Assembly: GCA_937858455.1 (NCBI GenBank) | Contig: CALLYN010000546.1 | Span: 1 to 7,301, forward strand | DNA: 7,301 bases | Reading direction: 5' to 3' | DNA from: an uncultured Kouleothrix sp. | GTDB lineage: Bacteria > Chloroflexota > Chloroflexia > Chloroflexales > Roseiflexaceae | Part shown: piece by piece, positions 1 to 5,105 of the stretch | Layout: each line of letters starts with the position of its first letter | Position numbering within the stretch: position 1 is the first letter of the stretch | Notes under the pieces: generated by a model | The model's input: only the letters and a program-made list of their open reading frames with translations | Told to the model about the DNA's origin: nothing | The model's database searches: none | Made by a program: the position numbers and the translations under genes

Positions 1-205
1 GCAAAGACGAGGCTCGCCATCGCGCCGAAGGCGGCGACGGCGATCAGGCCGGCGGCGCGAGCGACGGCATTGTTGACGCCGGAGGCGAGGCCCGTGTCAG
101 CGTCAGGCGTGGCGAGCATGACGGCCGCCGACAGCGGCGAGATCAGCAGCGCCATGCCGGCCGCGGCGACGGCATAGATCGGCACCGTCACCTGCCAGAG
201 CATCA
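1..205 (-). pseudogene. MFS drug-efflux transporter (DHA2/EmrB-QacA type), internal fragment
   Basis: Read on the minus strand, the frame from about 205 down to 1 encodes a hydrophobic segment containing GMALLISPLSAAVM, then ATPDADTGLASGVNNAVARA, then AGLIAVAAFGAMASLVF. The Gly-rich helix with PLSAAVM, followed by GLASGVNNAVAR and AGL, is characteristic of a late transmembrane pair in 14-TM DHA2-family (EmrB/QacA) proton-driven exporters. No start or stop is present: the coding sequence runs off the window at base 1. At its other end it merges without a stop into a TonB-receptor-like stretch in the same frame, which no known protein does. The residue choice resembles alphaproteobacterial (sphingomonad) homologues; this is my inference and no search was run. 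The boundary near 197-209 is approximate, the last residues that align with the transporter being LWQ at about 192-200. Confidence 0.68.
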
Positions 206-206
206 T

Positions 207-485
207 CAGCGGCGTGGTGATGATGGTGTTCAGATTGTTGGCAGTGATCAGTCCCGGGTTCGCGGTGCCTGCGCCCTGGCGCTTGAACTGCATGTCCAGC
301 GGCCCGGAGTACCCGACGCCGCGGTTCGCGGCCGAGTTCAGGAACAGCGTGCCGTTGGGATTGATGAACACTCCTTCGCCCGCCGTTGCCGTGTTCAGGC
401 CGATTGCCGCGTAGGCGGCGGGAGTGGGGCGGTTATTCGCCGCGAACTGGACGTTGGTGAACGGGACGCCCTCGCCACCGGGCGT
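207..485 (-). pseudogene. TonB-dependent receptor, internal fragment
   Basis: The minus-strand frame from about 485 to 207 encodes [18 protein letters not shown], then [51 protein letters not shown] and ANPGLITANNLNTIITTPL. Asn/Gly/Thr-rich text with an 'NPNGTLF...GYSGPLD' pattern, then 'NLN...TTPL', is typical of the extracellular-loop/barrel region of sphingomonad TonB-dependent outer-membrane receptors, which import siderophores, vitamins or sugars. Neither plug domain nor C-terminal barrel strand is present, so this is an internal slice of a protein normally 700-1000 residues long. It joins an MFS segment on one side and an acetyl xylan esterase on the other. Both joins are abrupt, which points to a composite sequence. 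The identification rests on composition and pattern, so it is less certain than the MFS call. Confidence 0.55.
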
Positions 486-499
486 GTGACACAAGGCCG

Positions 500-1036
500 C
501 CGTTCGACGGCCGGGTGCGCGCGTGCCGCCGCCACAGCCCGCGCCGCGTCGGCGAACACCCGGCGGTAGTAGTAGGTGCTAGGCTTCAGGATGCCGCGCG
601 TCATGAAGCCGGGATGCTGCGGGTTGCCGCCGTCGACCTCGGGGTCGGGCGTGTCGCCCTTGAGCCAGGCGCTGCCCTGGCCGCGCGTATCCATGATCAG
701 GTGCGCGTAGCCCGCCCCGCTCCACACCAGCCAGTCGGTCGGGAAGCCGCGCCCGCCGCCATAGCCGATGTACTCGACCACGCAGGGCAGCGCGCCCTCG
801 CGCTGGCGCGGCAGCAGGAACCAGCCTTTGATCGGCTGGCCGCCATAGCCGTTGAACGTCACGTCGAACACCTCGACGGTGCGCAGCCCACACTCGAACG
901 GCTCGAAGCGCGCGTCGAGCGGCCAGCGCTCGGTTTCGGCCAGCGTGTCGCGCCAGAATGCGTCGAAGTCGGCTGGCTCGTCGCGCGGCGGCAGGTAGGT
1001 GCGAAGCTGGTCGAGCGACAGGTCGAAGAAGGCCAT
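500..1036 (-). pseudogene. Acetyl xylan esterase / cephalosporin C deacetylase (AXE1 family), 3'-truncated
   Basis: Begins at ATG 1036 with [17 protein letters not shown], the usual AXE1-family opening, followed by [14 protein letters not shown], a central beta-rich part ([16 protein letters not shown]) and [20 protein letters not shown]. The family's RGQ motif is present at residues 118-120 ([10 protein letters not shown]), and [18 protein letters not shown] lies near residues 157-173. Homology stops at about residue 178 (AHPAVE). Full-length relatives are about 320 residues, so the nucleophile motif (GxSQG) and the C-terminal Asp and His-Glu are absent; the frame runs on into unrelated residues and a TGA at 395-397. 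Intact family members deacetylate xylan oligomers or other acetylated sugars in the cytoplasm. An upstream in-frame start at 1138 exists, but the strong ribosome-binding site supports 1036. The gene is probably intact in the source genome and cut here by the junction near 490-500. Confidence 0.85.
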
Positions 1037-1040
1037 GGTT

Positions 1041-1046
1041 CCTCCT
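1041..1046 (-). promoter_or_regulatory. Ribosome-binding site of the AXE1 gene
   Basis: A perfect AGGAGG on the minus strand (CCTCCT on plus) sits 4 nt before the ATG at 1036. It fixes that start over the in-frame upstream ATG at 1138. Confidence 0.8.
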
Positions 1047-1084
1047 CTGGTGCGGTGGCGGCGGCGCGCCCGGCTGAAAGCCGC

Positions 1085-1152
1085 AGCATATACTACCGCG
1101 AAAATCGCGCGCTGCGGCAGGCGGTTGCGAGAAACCAAACTTGTAGTATGCT
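1085..1152. promoter_or_regulatory. Divergent promoter/operator region with mirrored TAGTAT motifs
   Basis: The gap between the AXE1 and aldo/keto reductase starts carries AGCATATACTAC at 1085-1096 and its near mirror GTAGTATGCT at 1143-1152. Each gene therefore sees a GTAGTAT(AT)GCT-type box on its own coding strand. On the plus strand TTGCGA (1125-1130), a 16-nt spacer and TATGCT (1147-1152) make a plausible sigma-70 promoter for the reductase, with a start near 1159. On the minus strand the equivalent box would be the -10 for AXE1; no good -35 is visible. The two boxes could be just two similar -10 elements or two half-sites for one shared regulator. Confidence 0.42.
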
Positions 1153-1185
1153 TACGCCCATTCCGCTCAGTGGAGAAAGCAGCTC

Positions 1186-2151
1186 ATGAACTATGGCACA
1201 ATTCCTGGGGTTTCCAAGCCGGTGGCGCGGGTCGTGCAGGGCACGATCATGCTGCGCACGAGCGAGCGCGAGCGCAGCTTCGACTTGCTCGACGCCGTGT
1301 TTGCGCAGGGCGGCACCACCTTCGATACCGCGCACACCTACGGCCAGGGCGATGTCGAGCGCGCGCTAGGCGCCTGGATTGGCGCGCGCGGCGTGCGCGA
1401 GCAGGTGGTGATCATTGGCAAGGGCGCGCACCCCATGCAGGGGCGCCAGCGCGTCACGCCCGCCGATATCGCCAGTGATATCGGCGAGTCGCTCGAGCGC
1501 CTGGGCACGAGCTACATCGACCTGTACCTGCTTCACCGCGACGACCCGCGCCTGCCGGTCGGGCCAATCGTCGAGGCGCTGAACGAGCACCAGCGCGCCG
1601 GCCGCATCCACGCATTCGGCGGCTCGAACTGGGCGCCCGAGCGGCTGGTGGCAGCGAACGAGTATGCCGCCGCGCATGGCCTGACGCCATTCGTGGCCAG
1701 CAGCCCGAACCTGAGCCTGGCCACGCAGGCGTTCGCGCCGTGGGAGGGCTGCCTGAGCGTCAGCGGGGCCGAGGGGCGCGCCGCGCGCGAGTGGCACGCC
1801 GCCGCAGGCATGCCGCTGCTCACCTGGTCGAGCCTGGCCGGCGGCTTTTTCTCGGGGCGCTTCCGGCGCGATAACCTGGGCACGTTCGAGAGCTATTTAG
1901 ATAAGCTCTGCGCCGAGGTGTACGGCAGCGAGGCCAACTTTGCCCGGCTCGACCGCGCGGCCGAGCTGGCGGCGCAGCGCGGCCTGACGCCGGCGCAGGT
2001 GGCGCTTGCCTATGTGCTGAGCCAGCCGCTCGAGGTGTATGCGCTGGTGGGCTGCCAGACCGGCGCCGAGTTCCGTGAGAACGCGGCCGCGTGCGACCTG
2101 CGGCTGACGCCCGCAGAGCTGGCGTGGCTCGAAGAAGGCGCGCCGCGCTAG
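1186..2151 (+). CDS. Aldo/keto reductase family oxidoreductase
   Basis: A complete 321-residue protein with the (beta/alpha)8-barrel layout of the NAD(P)H-dependent aldo/keto reductases, which interconvert carbonyls and alcohols in the cytoplasm. The full catalytic tetrad is visible: Asp47 (TTFDTAHTYG), Tyr52, Lys79 (VVIIGKG) and His117 (YLLHRDD). The GGSNW strand is at 145-149, SSPNLSLA at 172-179, and WSSLAGGFFSGRF at 214-226. The cofactor-phosphate loop region GCQTGAEFRENAAA is at 289-302. Its length matches the family. The ATG at 1186 follows GGAGA at 1172-1176 with a 9-nt spacer. It is followed 117 nt later by a Gfo/Idh dehydrogenase on the same strand and opposed by a deacetylase, which suggests a sugar or sugar-acid substrate. 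The substrate cannot be read from the sequence. The tetrad says it is catalytically competent. Confidence 0.93.
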   Translation: MNYGTIPGVSKPVARVVQGTIMLRTSERERSFDLLDAVFAQGGTTFDTAHTYGQGDVERALGAWIGARGVREQVVIIGKGAHPMQGRQRVTPADIASDIGESLERLGTSYIDLYLLHRDDPRLPVGPIVEALNEHQRAGRIHAFGGSNWAPERLVAANEYAAAHGLTPFVASSPNLSLATQAFAPWEGCLSVSGAEGRAAREWHAAAGMPLLTWSSLAGGFFSGRFRRDNLGTFESYLDKLCAEVYGSEANFARLDRAAELAAQRGLTPAQVALAYVLSQPLEVYALVGCQTGAEFRENAAACDLRLTPAELAWLEEGAPR

Positions 2152-2268
2152 CGGGCCTGGCGCGCCTGCGCGGAAAATTGCGCACGGCTCAAATGTGCTG
2201 AAGGCTACAAAAGCAGAACAGGGCGCGGCTGCGCCACCATCGTGGATAGTCAAGCAAGAAGGTGCATC
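2152..2268 (+). other. Intergenic spacer between the two oxidoreductase genes
   Basis: A 117-nt gap with no coding content. It starts with GC-rich self-complementary sequence around the stop codon (GGCGCGCC at both 2137-2144 and about 2158-2165) and has a short GGCGC/GCGCC hairpin at about 2222-2235. Neither is followed by a T run, so I see no intrinsic terminator. TTGCGC at 2178-2183 and TACAAA at 2206-2211 are 22 nt apart, too far for a normal promoter. Co-transcription of the two genes is therefore possible. Confidence 0.4.
2256..2262 (+). promoter_or_regulatory. Ribosome-binding site that sets the Gfo/Idh start
   Basis: AAGAAGG lies 6 nt before ATG 2269. An in-frame GTG at 2242 would add nine residues (MDSQARRCI) ahead of the conserved Rossmann strand and has no such site, so ATG 2269 is chosen. 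Confidence 0.65.
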
Positions 2269-3378
2269 ATGCCAATCAAGCCAGTGAACGTAGGGATCGT
2301 CGGCTGTGGCAACATCAGCGGGATCTACCTGGAGGCCGGGCAGAAGTTCGATATTCTCAACATCGTGGCGTGCGCCGACATCGACCTGGCGCGCGCGCAG
2401 GCCCAGGCGGCTAAGTATGGCGTGCCGAAAGCCTGCAGCGTGGCCGAGCTGCTGGCCGACCCGGCGATCGAGGTAGTGCTCAACCTGACGGTGCCGGGCG
2501 CGCACGCCGAGGTGGCGCTGGCCGCGATCGAGGCCGGCAAATCGGTGTACAACGAGAAGCCGCTGGCGATCGAGCGCGCCGACGCCGAGCGCATGCTGGC
2601 GCTGGCCGAGGGCAAGGGGCTGCGGGTGGGCTGCGCCCCCGATACCTTTCTCGGCGGCGGGCTGCAGACATGCCGCGCGCTGATCGACGCCGGCGCGATC
2701 GGCGTGCCGGTGGCCGCCACCGCGTTCATGCTCGGCCACGGGCCTGAGGGCTGGCACCCCAACCCCGATTTCTTCTACCAGCCCGGCGCCGGGCCGATGT
2801 TCGACATGGGCCCGTACTACCTCACCGCGCTGATCAGCCTGCTCGGCCCGGTGCGGCGCGCCACCGGCTCGGTGCAGATCTCGTTCGCCGAGCGGACGAT
2901 CACCAGCCAGCCGCTGCACGGCACGAAGATCGCCGTCAATACGCCCACGCACGTAGCCGGCGTGCTCGATTTCGCGGCCGGCGCGGTGGCGACGCTGGTG
3001 ACGAGCTTCGACGTATGGGCCGCCGAGGTGCCGCGGATCGAGATCTACGGCTCGCTCGGCACGCTCAGCCTGCCCGACCCTAACACGTTTGGCGGGCCGG
3101 TGCGGCTGCGGCTGGCCACCGACAAGGAGTGGCGCGAGCAGCCGATCGCGCATGGCTACACCGCCAACAGCCGCGGCCTGGGCCTGGCCGACATGGCCTA
3201 TGCGCTGCGGAGCGGCCGCCCGCACCGCGCCAACGGTGCGCTGGCCTACCACGTGCTCGACCTGATGCACGCCTTTCACGATGCCTCGCGCGCGGGCCGG
3301 CATGTCGAGCTGGCCAGCAGCTGCGAGCGCCCGGCGGCGCTGCCGCAGGTGTGGCCAGGCGAGGCGGAAGAGGCGTAG
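2269..3378 (+). CDS. Gfo/Idh/MocA family oxidoreductase
   Basis: A 369-residue NAD(P)-dependent dehydrogenase of the glucose-fructose oxidoreductase / inositol dehydrogenase type. The N-terminal Rossmann domain opens with [13 protein letters not shown] (residues 6-18, GxGxxG-like), and the acidic ACADID follows near 34-39. The family signature EKP is at 96-98 (SVYNEKPLA); Lys97 is the usual catalytic lysine. The C-terminal alpha/beta domain begins after residue 120 and contains [12 protein letters not shown] and [11 protein letters not shown] (about 175-185), where Asp179 and Tyr183 or Tyr184 occupy the substrate/catalytic loop. A late [16 protein letters not shown] is typical of the family. 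Such enzymes oxidise ring or chain hydroxyls of sugars, inositols or related polyols. The upstream aldo/keto reductase and the acetyl-esterase fragment favour a role in carbohydrate breakdown, but the substrate is unknown. Confidence 0.92.
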   Translation: MPIKPVNVGIVGCGNISGIYLEAGQKFDILNIVACADIDLARAQAQAAKYGVPKACSVAELLADPAIEVVLNLTVPGAHAEVALAAIEAGKSVYNEKPLAIERADAERMLALAEGKGLRVGCAPDTFLGGGLQTCRALIDAGAIGVPVAATAFMLGHGPEGWHPNPDFFYQPGAGPMFDMGPYYLTALISLLGPVRRATGSVQISFAERTITSQPLHGTKIAVNTPTHVAGVLDFAAGAVATLVTSFDVWAAEVPRIEIYGSLGTLSLPDPNTFGGPVRLRLATDKEWREQPIAHGYTANSRGLGLADMAYALRSGRPHRANGALAYHVLDLMHAFHDASRAGRHVELASSCERPAALPQVWPGEAEEA

Positions 3379-3419
3379 GCACGCGCGGCCAGATGCATCC
3401 TATCACTTTCTTTTTGTGG

Positions 3420-3448
3420 TGCCCTGCCCGGCTTCGCCGGGTAGGGCA
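3420..3448. repeat. Strong 13-bp hairpin after the Gfo/Idh gene
   Basis: TGCCCTGCCCGGC (3420-3432), a TTC loop, then GCCGGGTAGGGCA (3436-3448) make a 13-bp stem with one G-U pair, 41 nt beyond the Gfo/Idh stop. No T run follows on either strand (the T run CTTTCTTTTTG lies just before it on plus), so it is not a textbook terminator. It may protect the 3' end of the mRNA or be a dispersed repeat. Confidence 0.6.
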
Positions 3449-3457
3449 TCCCAATAA

Positions 3458-3538
3458 CAGGACTTACGCGGTGCGCGTTTTTGCCTTGCTGCCGCAGGCA
3501 GAACAAGCCCGTATCGCAGGCGACCGCGTAAGTGCTGA
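3458..3538. mobile_element. MITE-like inverted-repeat element, about 80 bp
   Basis: CAGGACTTACGCGGT at 3458-3472 is mirrored by the reverse complement of 3523-3537 (CAGCACTTACGCGGT), giving 15-bp terminal inverted repeats with one mismatch. Between them is a second dyad, CTTG-CTGCC-GCA-GGCAG-AA-CAAG (about 3484-3506). CAATAA stands immediately outside both ends (3452-3457 and 3539-3544 if the element is taken as 3458-3538), a possible 6-bp target duplication. There is no coding capacity. The layout (terminal inverted repeats, inner fold, flanking duplication, intergenic position) is that of a non-autonomous miniature transposable element. ACTTACGC-type ends are, as I recall, seen on several bacterial insertion sequences, but I cannot assign a family. 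Confidence 0.45.
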
Positions 3539-3542
3539 CAAT

Positions 3543-3575
3543 AAGAAACTTCAGAGGCGGCAGTGCCGCCCCGAA
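3543..3575 (-). repeat. Upstream copy of a duplicated terminator-like hairpin
   Basis: This stretch matches 3600-3633 at about 28 of 34 positions (spacing 57 nt). It folds through GGCGGC (3556-3561), loop AGT and GCCGCC (3565-3570), with outer TTC/GAA pairs weakened by two mismatches. On the minus strand it is followed by a TTTCTTATTG tract. It could serve as a back-up terminator for the PHA synthase-like gene. Confidence 0.5.
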
Positions 3576-3595
3576 CCCCCGCAAGGAGGGCATCG

Positions 3596-3633
3596 CAAAA
3601 AGAAAATTCGGGGGCGGCAGCGCCACTCCCGAA
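3596..3633 (-). terminator. Intrinsic terminator of the PHA synthase-like gene
   Basis: On the minus strand, TTCGGGAGTGGC (3633-3622), loop GCT, then GCCGCCCCCGAA (3618-3607) form a 12-bp stem with one G-U pair and one mismatch. The stem is followed directly by TTTTCTTTTTG (3606-3596). It lies 37 nt past the stop codon at 3671. Stem plus T tract, in the correct orientation, is a standard Rho-independent terminator. Confidence 0.75.
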
Positions 3634-3670
3634 CTCCAAGCAGAAAGCAAGCGATCAGCCGGATGCGGTA

Positions 3671-4783
3671 TCAGCTCTCGTCTTCGGCCTCGCTCGACCG
3701 GGCGACGAGCCAGTCGGCCAGGTGGGGCCACAGCTGCTGCGGGGCGTCGAGGCCGGCCACAATGCTGGTGTGGCCGCCGGGGAACTCGAAGACGGCCTTA
3801 TCGGGGCTGGCGACCAGCTCGTTCAGCACCTTCGACGACTGGGGCGGGCAGATCATGTCGCGGGTGGCCACCACTGTCAGCAGCGGCGCCTCGATCTGCC
3901 CAAGGTCGACGCGCCGGCCGCCCACCACCAGCCGGCCCTGCACCAGGTGGTTTTCCTGGTAGCACTCTTTGATATAGGTGCGGTAGGCCTCGCCGAGGAA
4001 CGGAATATTGTCGTCGAGCCACAGCTGCATGGCCAGGAAATCCTGCACTGCGTCGGTGTCGCCGAACTGCTCGGCCAGCGCGATCTGCTGGCTGATCTGG
4101 TACGTCGGCTTGAGCATGCGGAAGCTGGCCTGCATCAGCGACACCGGCAGCGCGCCCAGGGTATCGACCACCAAGTCGACATTAAAGCGATCTTTGCGCG
4201 TCCACTGCGAGAGAATGCCGTCGTCATGGAAGTCGATCGGCGCGGCCACCTGCACCAGGTTGGCGACATAGCGGCCGTATAGCGCGCTGAAGATCGCCGT
4301 GAGTGTGCCGCCCATGCTGTAGCCGAGCATGCTCAGCCGCTCCTGGCCGCTGATCGCGCGCACGCGCTGGGCCGCGCGGCGCAGGTAGCCGGTGACGTAG
4401 TGATCAAAAGTGGTGCCGCGGTCTTCGGGGCCGGGCGCGCCCCAGTCGATCACGAACACGTCGAGGTTGCGGCTCACCAGGTACTCGATCAGACTGCGGC
4501 CGGGCACCAAGTCGAGCAGGTAGTAGCGGTTGATCAGCGAGGGGACGATCAGCAGCGGGATGGGCAGGCGCCGGCCAGCTGGCGCGCGGTAGCGCAGCAG
4601 CCGCAGCTTGCCCTCGCCATAGACCTCGTCGGCCGGAGTTTTGGCCACGCTCTGTGGGTCGCCGTGCAGCATAAGCTTGAAGATCCCACCGAAGCGATCT
4701 TGCATGTGCTCGAGCTCGTGCTGGAGCTTTTGCACCATTGCGCTAGTTGTGGCCGACGGCAAGCCCCAGAGACGTGGTAGCAT
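3671..4783 (-). CDS. Class III-type PHA synthase-like alpha/beta hydrolase (nucleophile Cys replaced by Ser)
   Basis: The 370-residue length matches class III PhaC subunits, which polymerise (R)-3-hydroxyacyl-CoA at granule surfaces. Conserved blocks run in order: PLLIVPSLINRYYLLDL (76-92), RSLIEYLVSRNLDVFVIDWG (96-115), LGYSMGGTLTAIFSALY (153-169), AAPIDFHDDGILSQW (180-194), DLVVDTLGALP (203-213), ATRDMICPP (306-314) and FPGGHTSIV (334-342). The probable triad is Ser156, Asp309 and His338. Known class III synthases have Cys in the box (G-x-C-x-G-G); here the codon is AGC (4316-4318), so Ser. This may mean low polymerase activity or a hydrolase/acyltransferase role. The start at 4783 has no clear Shine-Dalgarno; Met16 is an alternative. 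The phasin-like and aceA genes upstream on the same strand fit acetyl-CoA storage metabolism. No phaE is in the window. Confidence 0.85.
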   Translation of the reverse strand: MLPRLWGLPSATTSAMVQKLQHELEHMQDRFGGIFKLMLHGDPQSVAKTPADEVYGEGKLRLLRYRAPAGRRLPIPLLIVPSLINRYYLLDLVPGRSLIEYLVSRNLDVFVIDWGAPGPEDRGTTFDHYVTGYLRRAAQRVRAISGQERLSMLGYSMGGTLTAIFSALYGRYVANLVQVAAPIDFHDDGILSQWTRKDRFNVDLVVDTLGALPVSLMQASFRMLKPTYQISQQIALAEQFGDTDAVQDFLAMQLWLDDNIPFLGEAYRTYIKECYQENHLVQGRLVVGGRRVDLGQIEAPLLTVVATRDMICPPQSSKVLNELVASPDKAVFEFPGGHTSIVAGLDAPQQLWPHLADWLVARSSEAEDES

Positions 4784-4821
4784 GATATTTTCGCGAATAT
4801 GCGTACGCCAGGCTACATGTG

Positions 4822-4850
4822 ATTATACGCGATGTCGCGATTTTTTGCAG
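4822..4850 (-). promoter_or_regulatory. Predicted sigma-70 promoter of the PHA synthase-like gene
   Basis: The minus strand carries a perfect TATAAT (4827-4822), with a weak CTGCAA (4850-4845) 17 nt upstream as the -35. Transcription would begin near 4815, giving a leader of about 32 nt. The stretch between promoter and start codon is AT-rich and holds the small palindrome TTCGCGAA (about 4789-4796), a possible operator. Confidence 0.55.
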
Positions 4851-4861
4851 CCTCGGCGGCG

Positions 4862-4932
4862 CGACGAGCGACGACCGACGGCCGACCACGAGCGCCGCAC
4901 ACACGTGGCCGGTCGCCGGTCGTCGCTCGTCG
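4862..4932. repeat. 71-nt near-perfect palindrome with a 7-nt internal period
   Basis: CGACGAGCGACGACCG (4862-4877) is matched by its exact reverse complement at 4917-4932. The inner 13 nt of each side (4878-4890 and 4904-4916) also pair, with one G-U and two mismatches, around a 13-nt loop (4891-4903). The left arm is itself a degenerate heptamer series: CGACGAG, CGACGAC, CGACGGC, CGACCAC. There is no coding sequence and no T run on either side. It resembles dispersed hairpin or short-tandem-repeat elements rather than a gene-specific terminator. Confidence 0.75.
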
Positions 4933-4949
4933 GATGGGCGGTAGGCAAG

Positions 4950-4989
4950 GCCAGGGAGGGCGGCAGCCGCGGCCGCGGCCCTCCCTGGC
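4950..4989. repeat. 12-bp GC-rich hairpin with a palindromic loop
   Basis: GCCAGGGAGGGC (4950-4961) and GCCCTCCCTGGC (4978-4989) are exact reverse complements separated by 16 nt that contain the palindrome GCGGCCGC. No T run follows on either strand. Downstream of aceA it might slow or stop transcription through the gap, but it fits a dispersed repeat equally well. Confidence 0.65.
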
Positions 4990-5032
4990 GCTCAGCAGCT
5001 TAGGCAGGGTTCTATTACTTTCCGGTTCATTG

Positions 5033-5093
5033 CCCCGAAGCCGTAGGGGCGCGATAGAGCGCGCCCGTACCGTGCCACGCCGAAACTTCGGGG
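5033..5093. repeat. Nested inverted repeat just past the aceA stop
   Basis: An outer pair CCCCGAAG (5033-5040) and CTTCGGGG (5086-5093) encloses an inner stem GGGCGCG (5047-5053), loop ATAGAG, CGCGCCC (5060-5066), with GTA/TAC pairs outside it. The outer right arm begins 13 nt after the aceA stop in the direction of transcription. No T run follows, so it looks more like a REP-type dispersed element that may also stabilise the aceA mRNA end than a standard terminator. Confidence 0.55.
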
Positions 5094-5105
5094 GTGAGCC
5101 GCGCC

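Noticed and set aside
515..1189. Long plus-strand open frame across the esterase gene
   Set aside because: It is the antisense shadow of the AXE1 coding frame; its translation is Arg/Ala/Val-rich without any family pattern.
1897..3303. 468-codon minus-strand open frame opposite the reductase and dehydrogenase genes
   Set aside because: A high-GC shadow: it crosses two clearly coding genes and their gap, and its His/Arg/Ala-rich translation matches nothing recognisable.
3543..3575. Terminator for the plus-strand Gfo/Idh gene
   Set aside because: The hairpin is A-rich on its plus-strand 5' side and has no T run after it on plus; orientation fits minus-strand transcription only.
3450..3640. 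Possible CRISPR array because of short repeats with spacers
   Set aside because: Only two diverged copies with 57-nt period and terminator-like T tracts; no regular repeat-spacer series and no cas genes.
3563..4282. Plus-strand open frame opposite the PHA synthase-like gene
   Set aside because: Shadow frame that also covers the terminator hairpin; the minus-strand frame shows the PhaC-family blocks.
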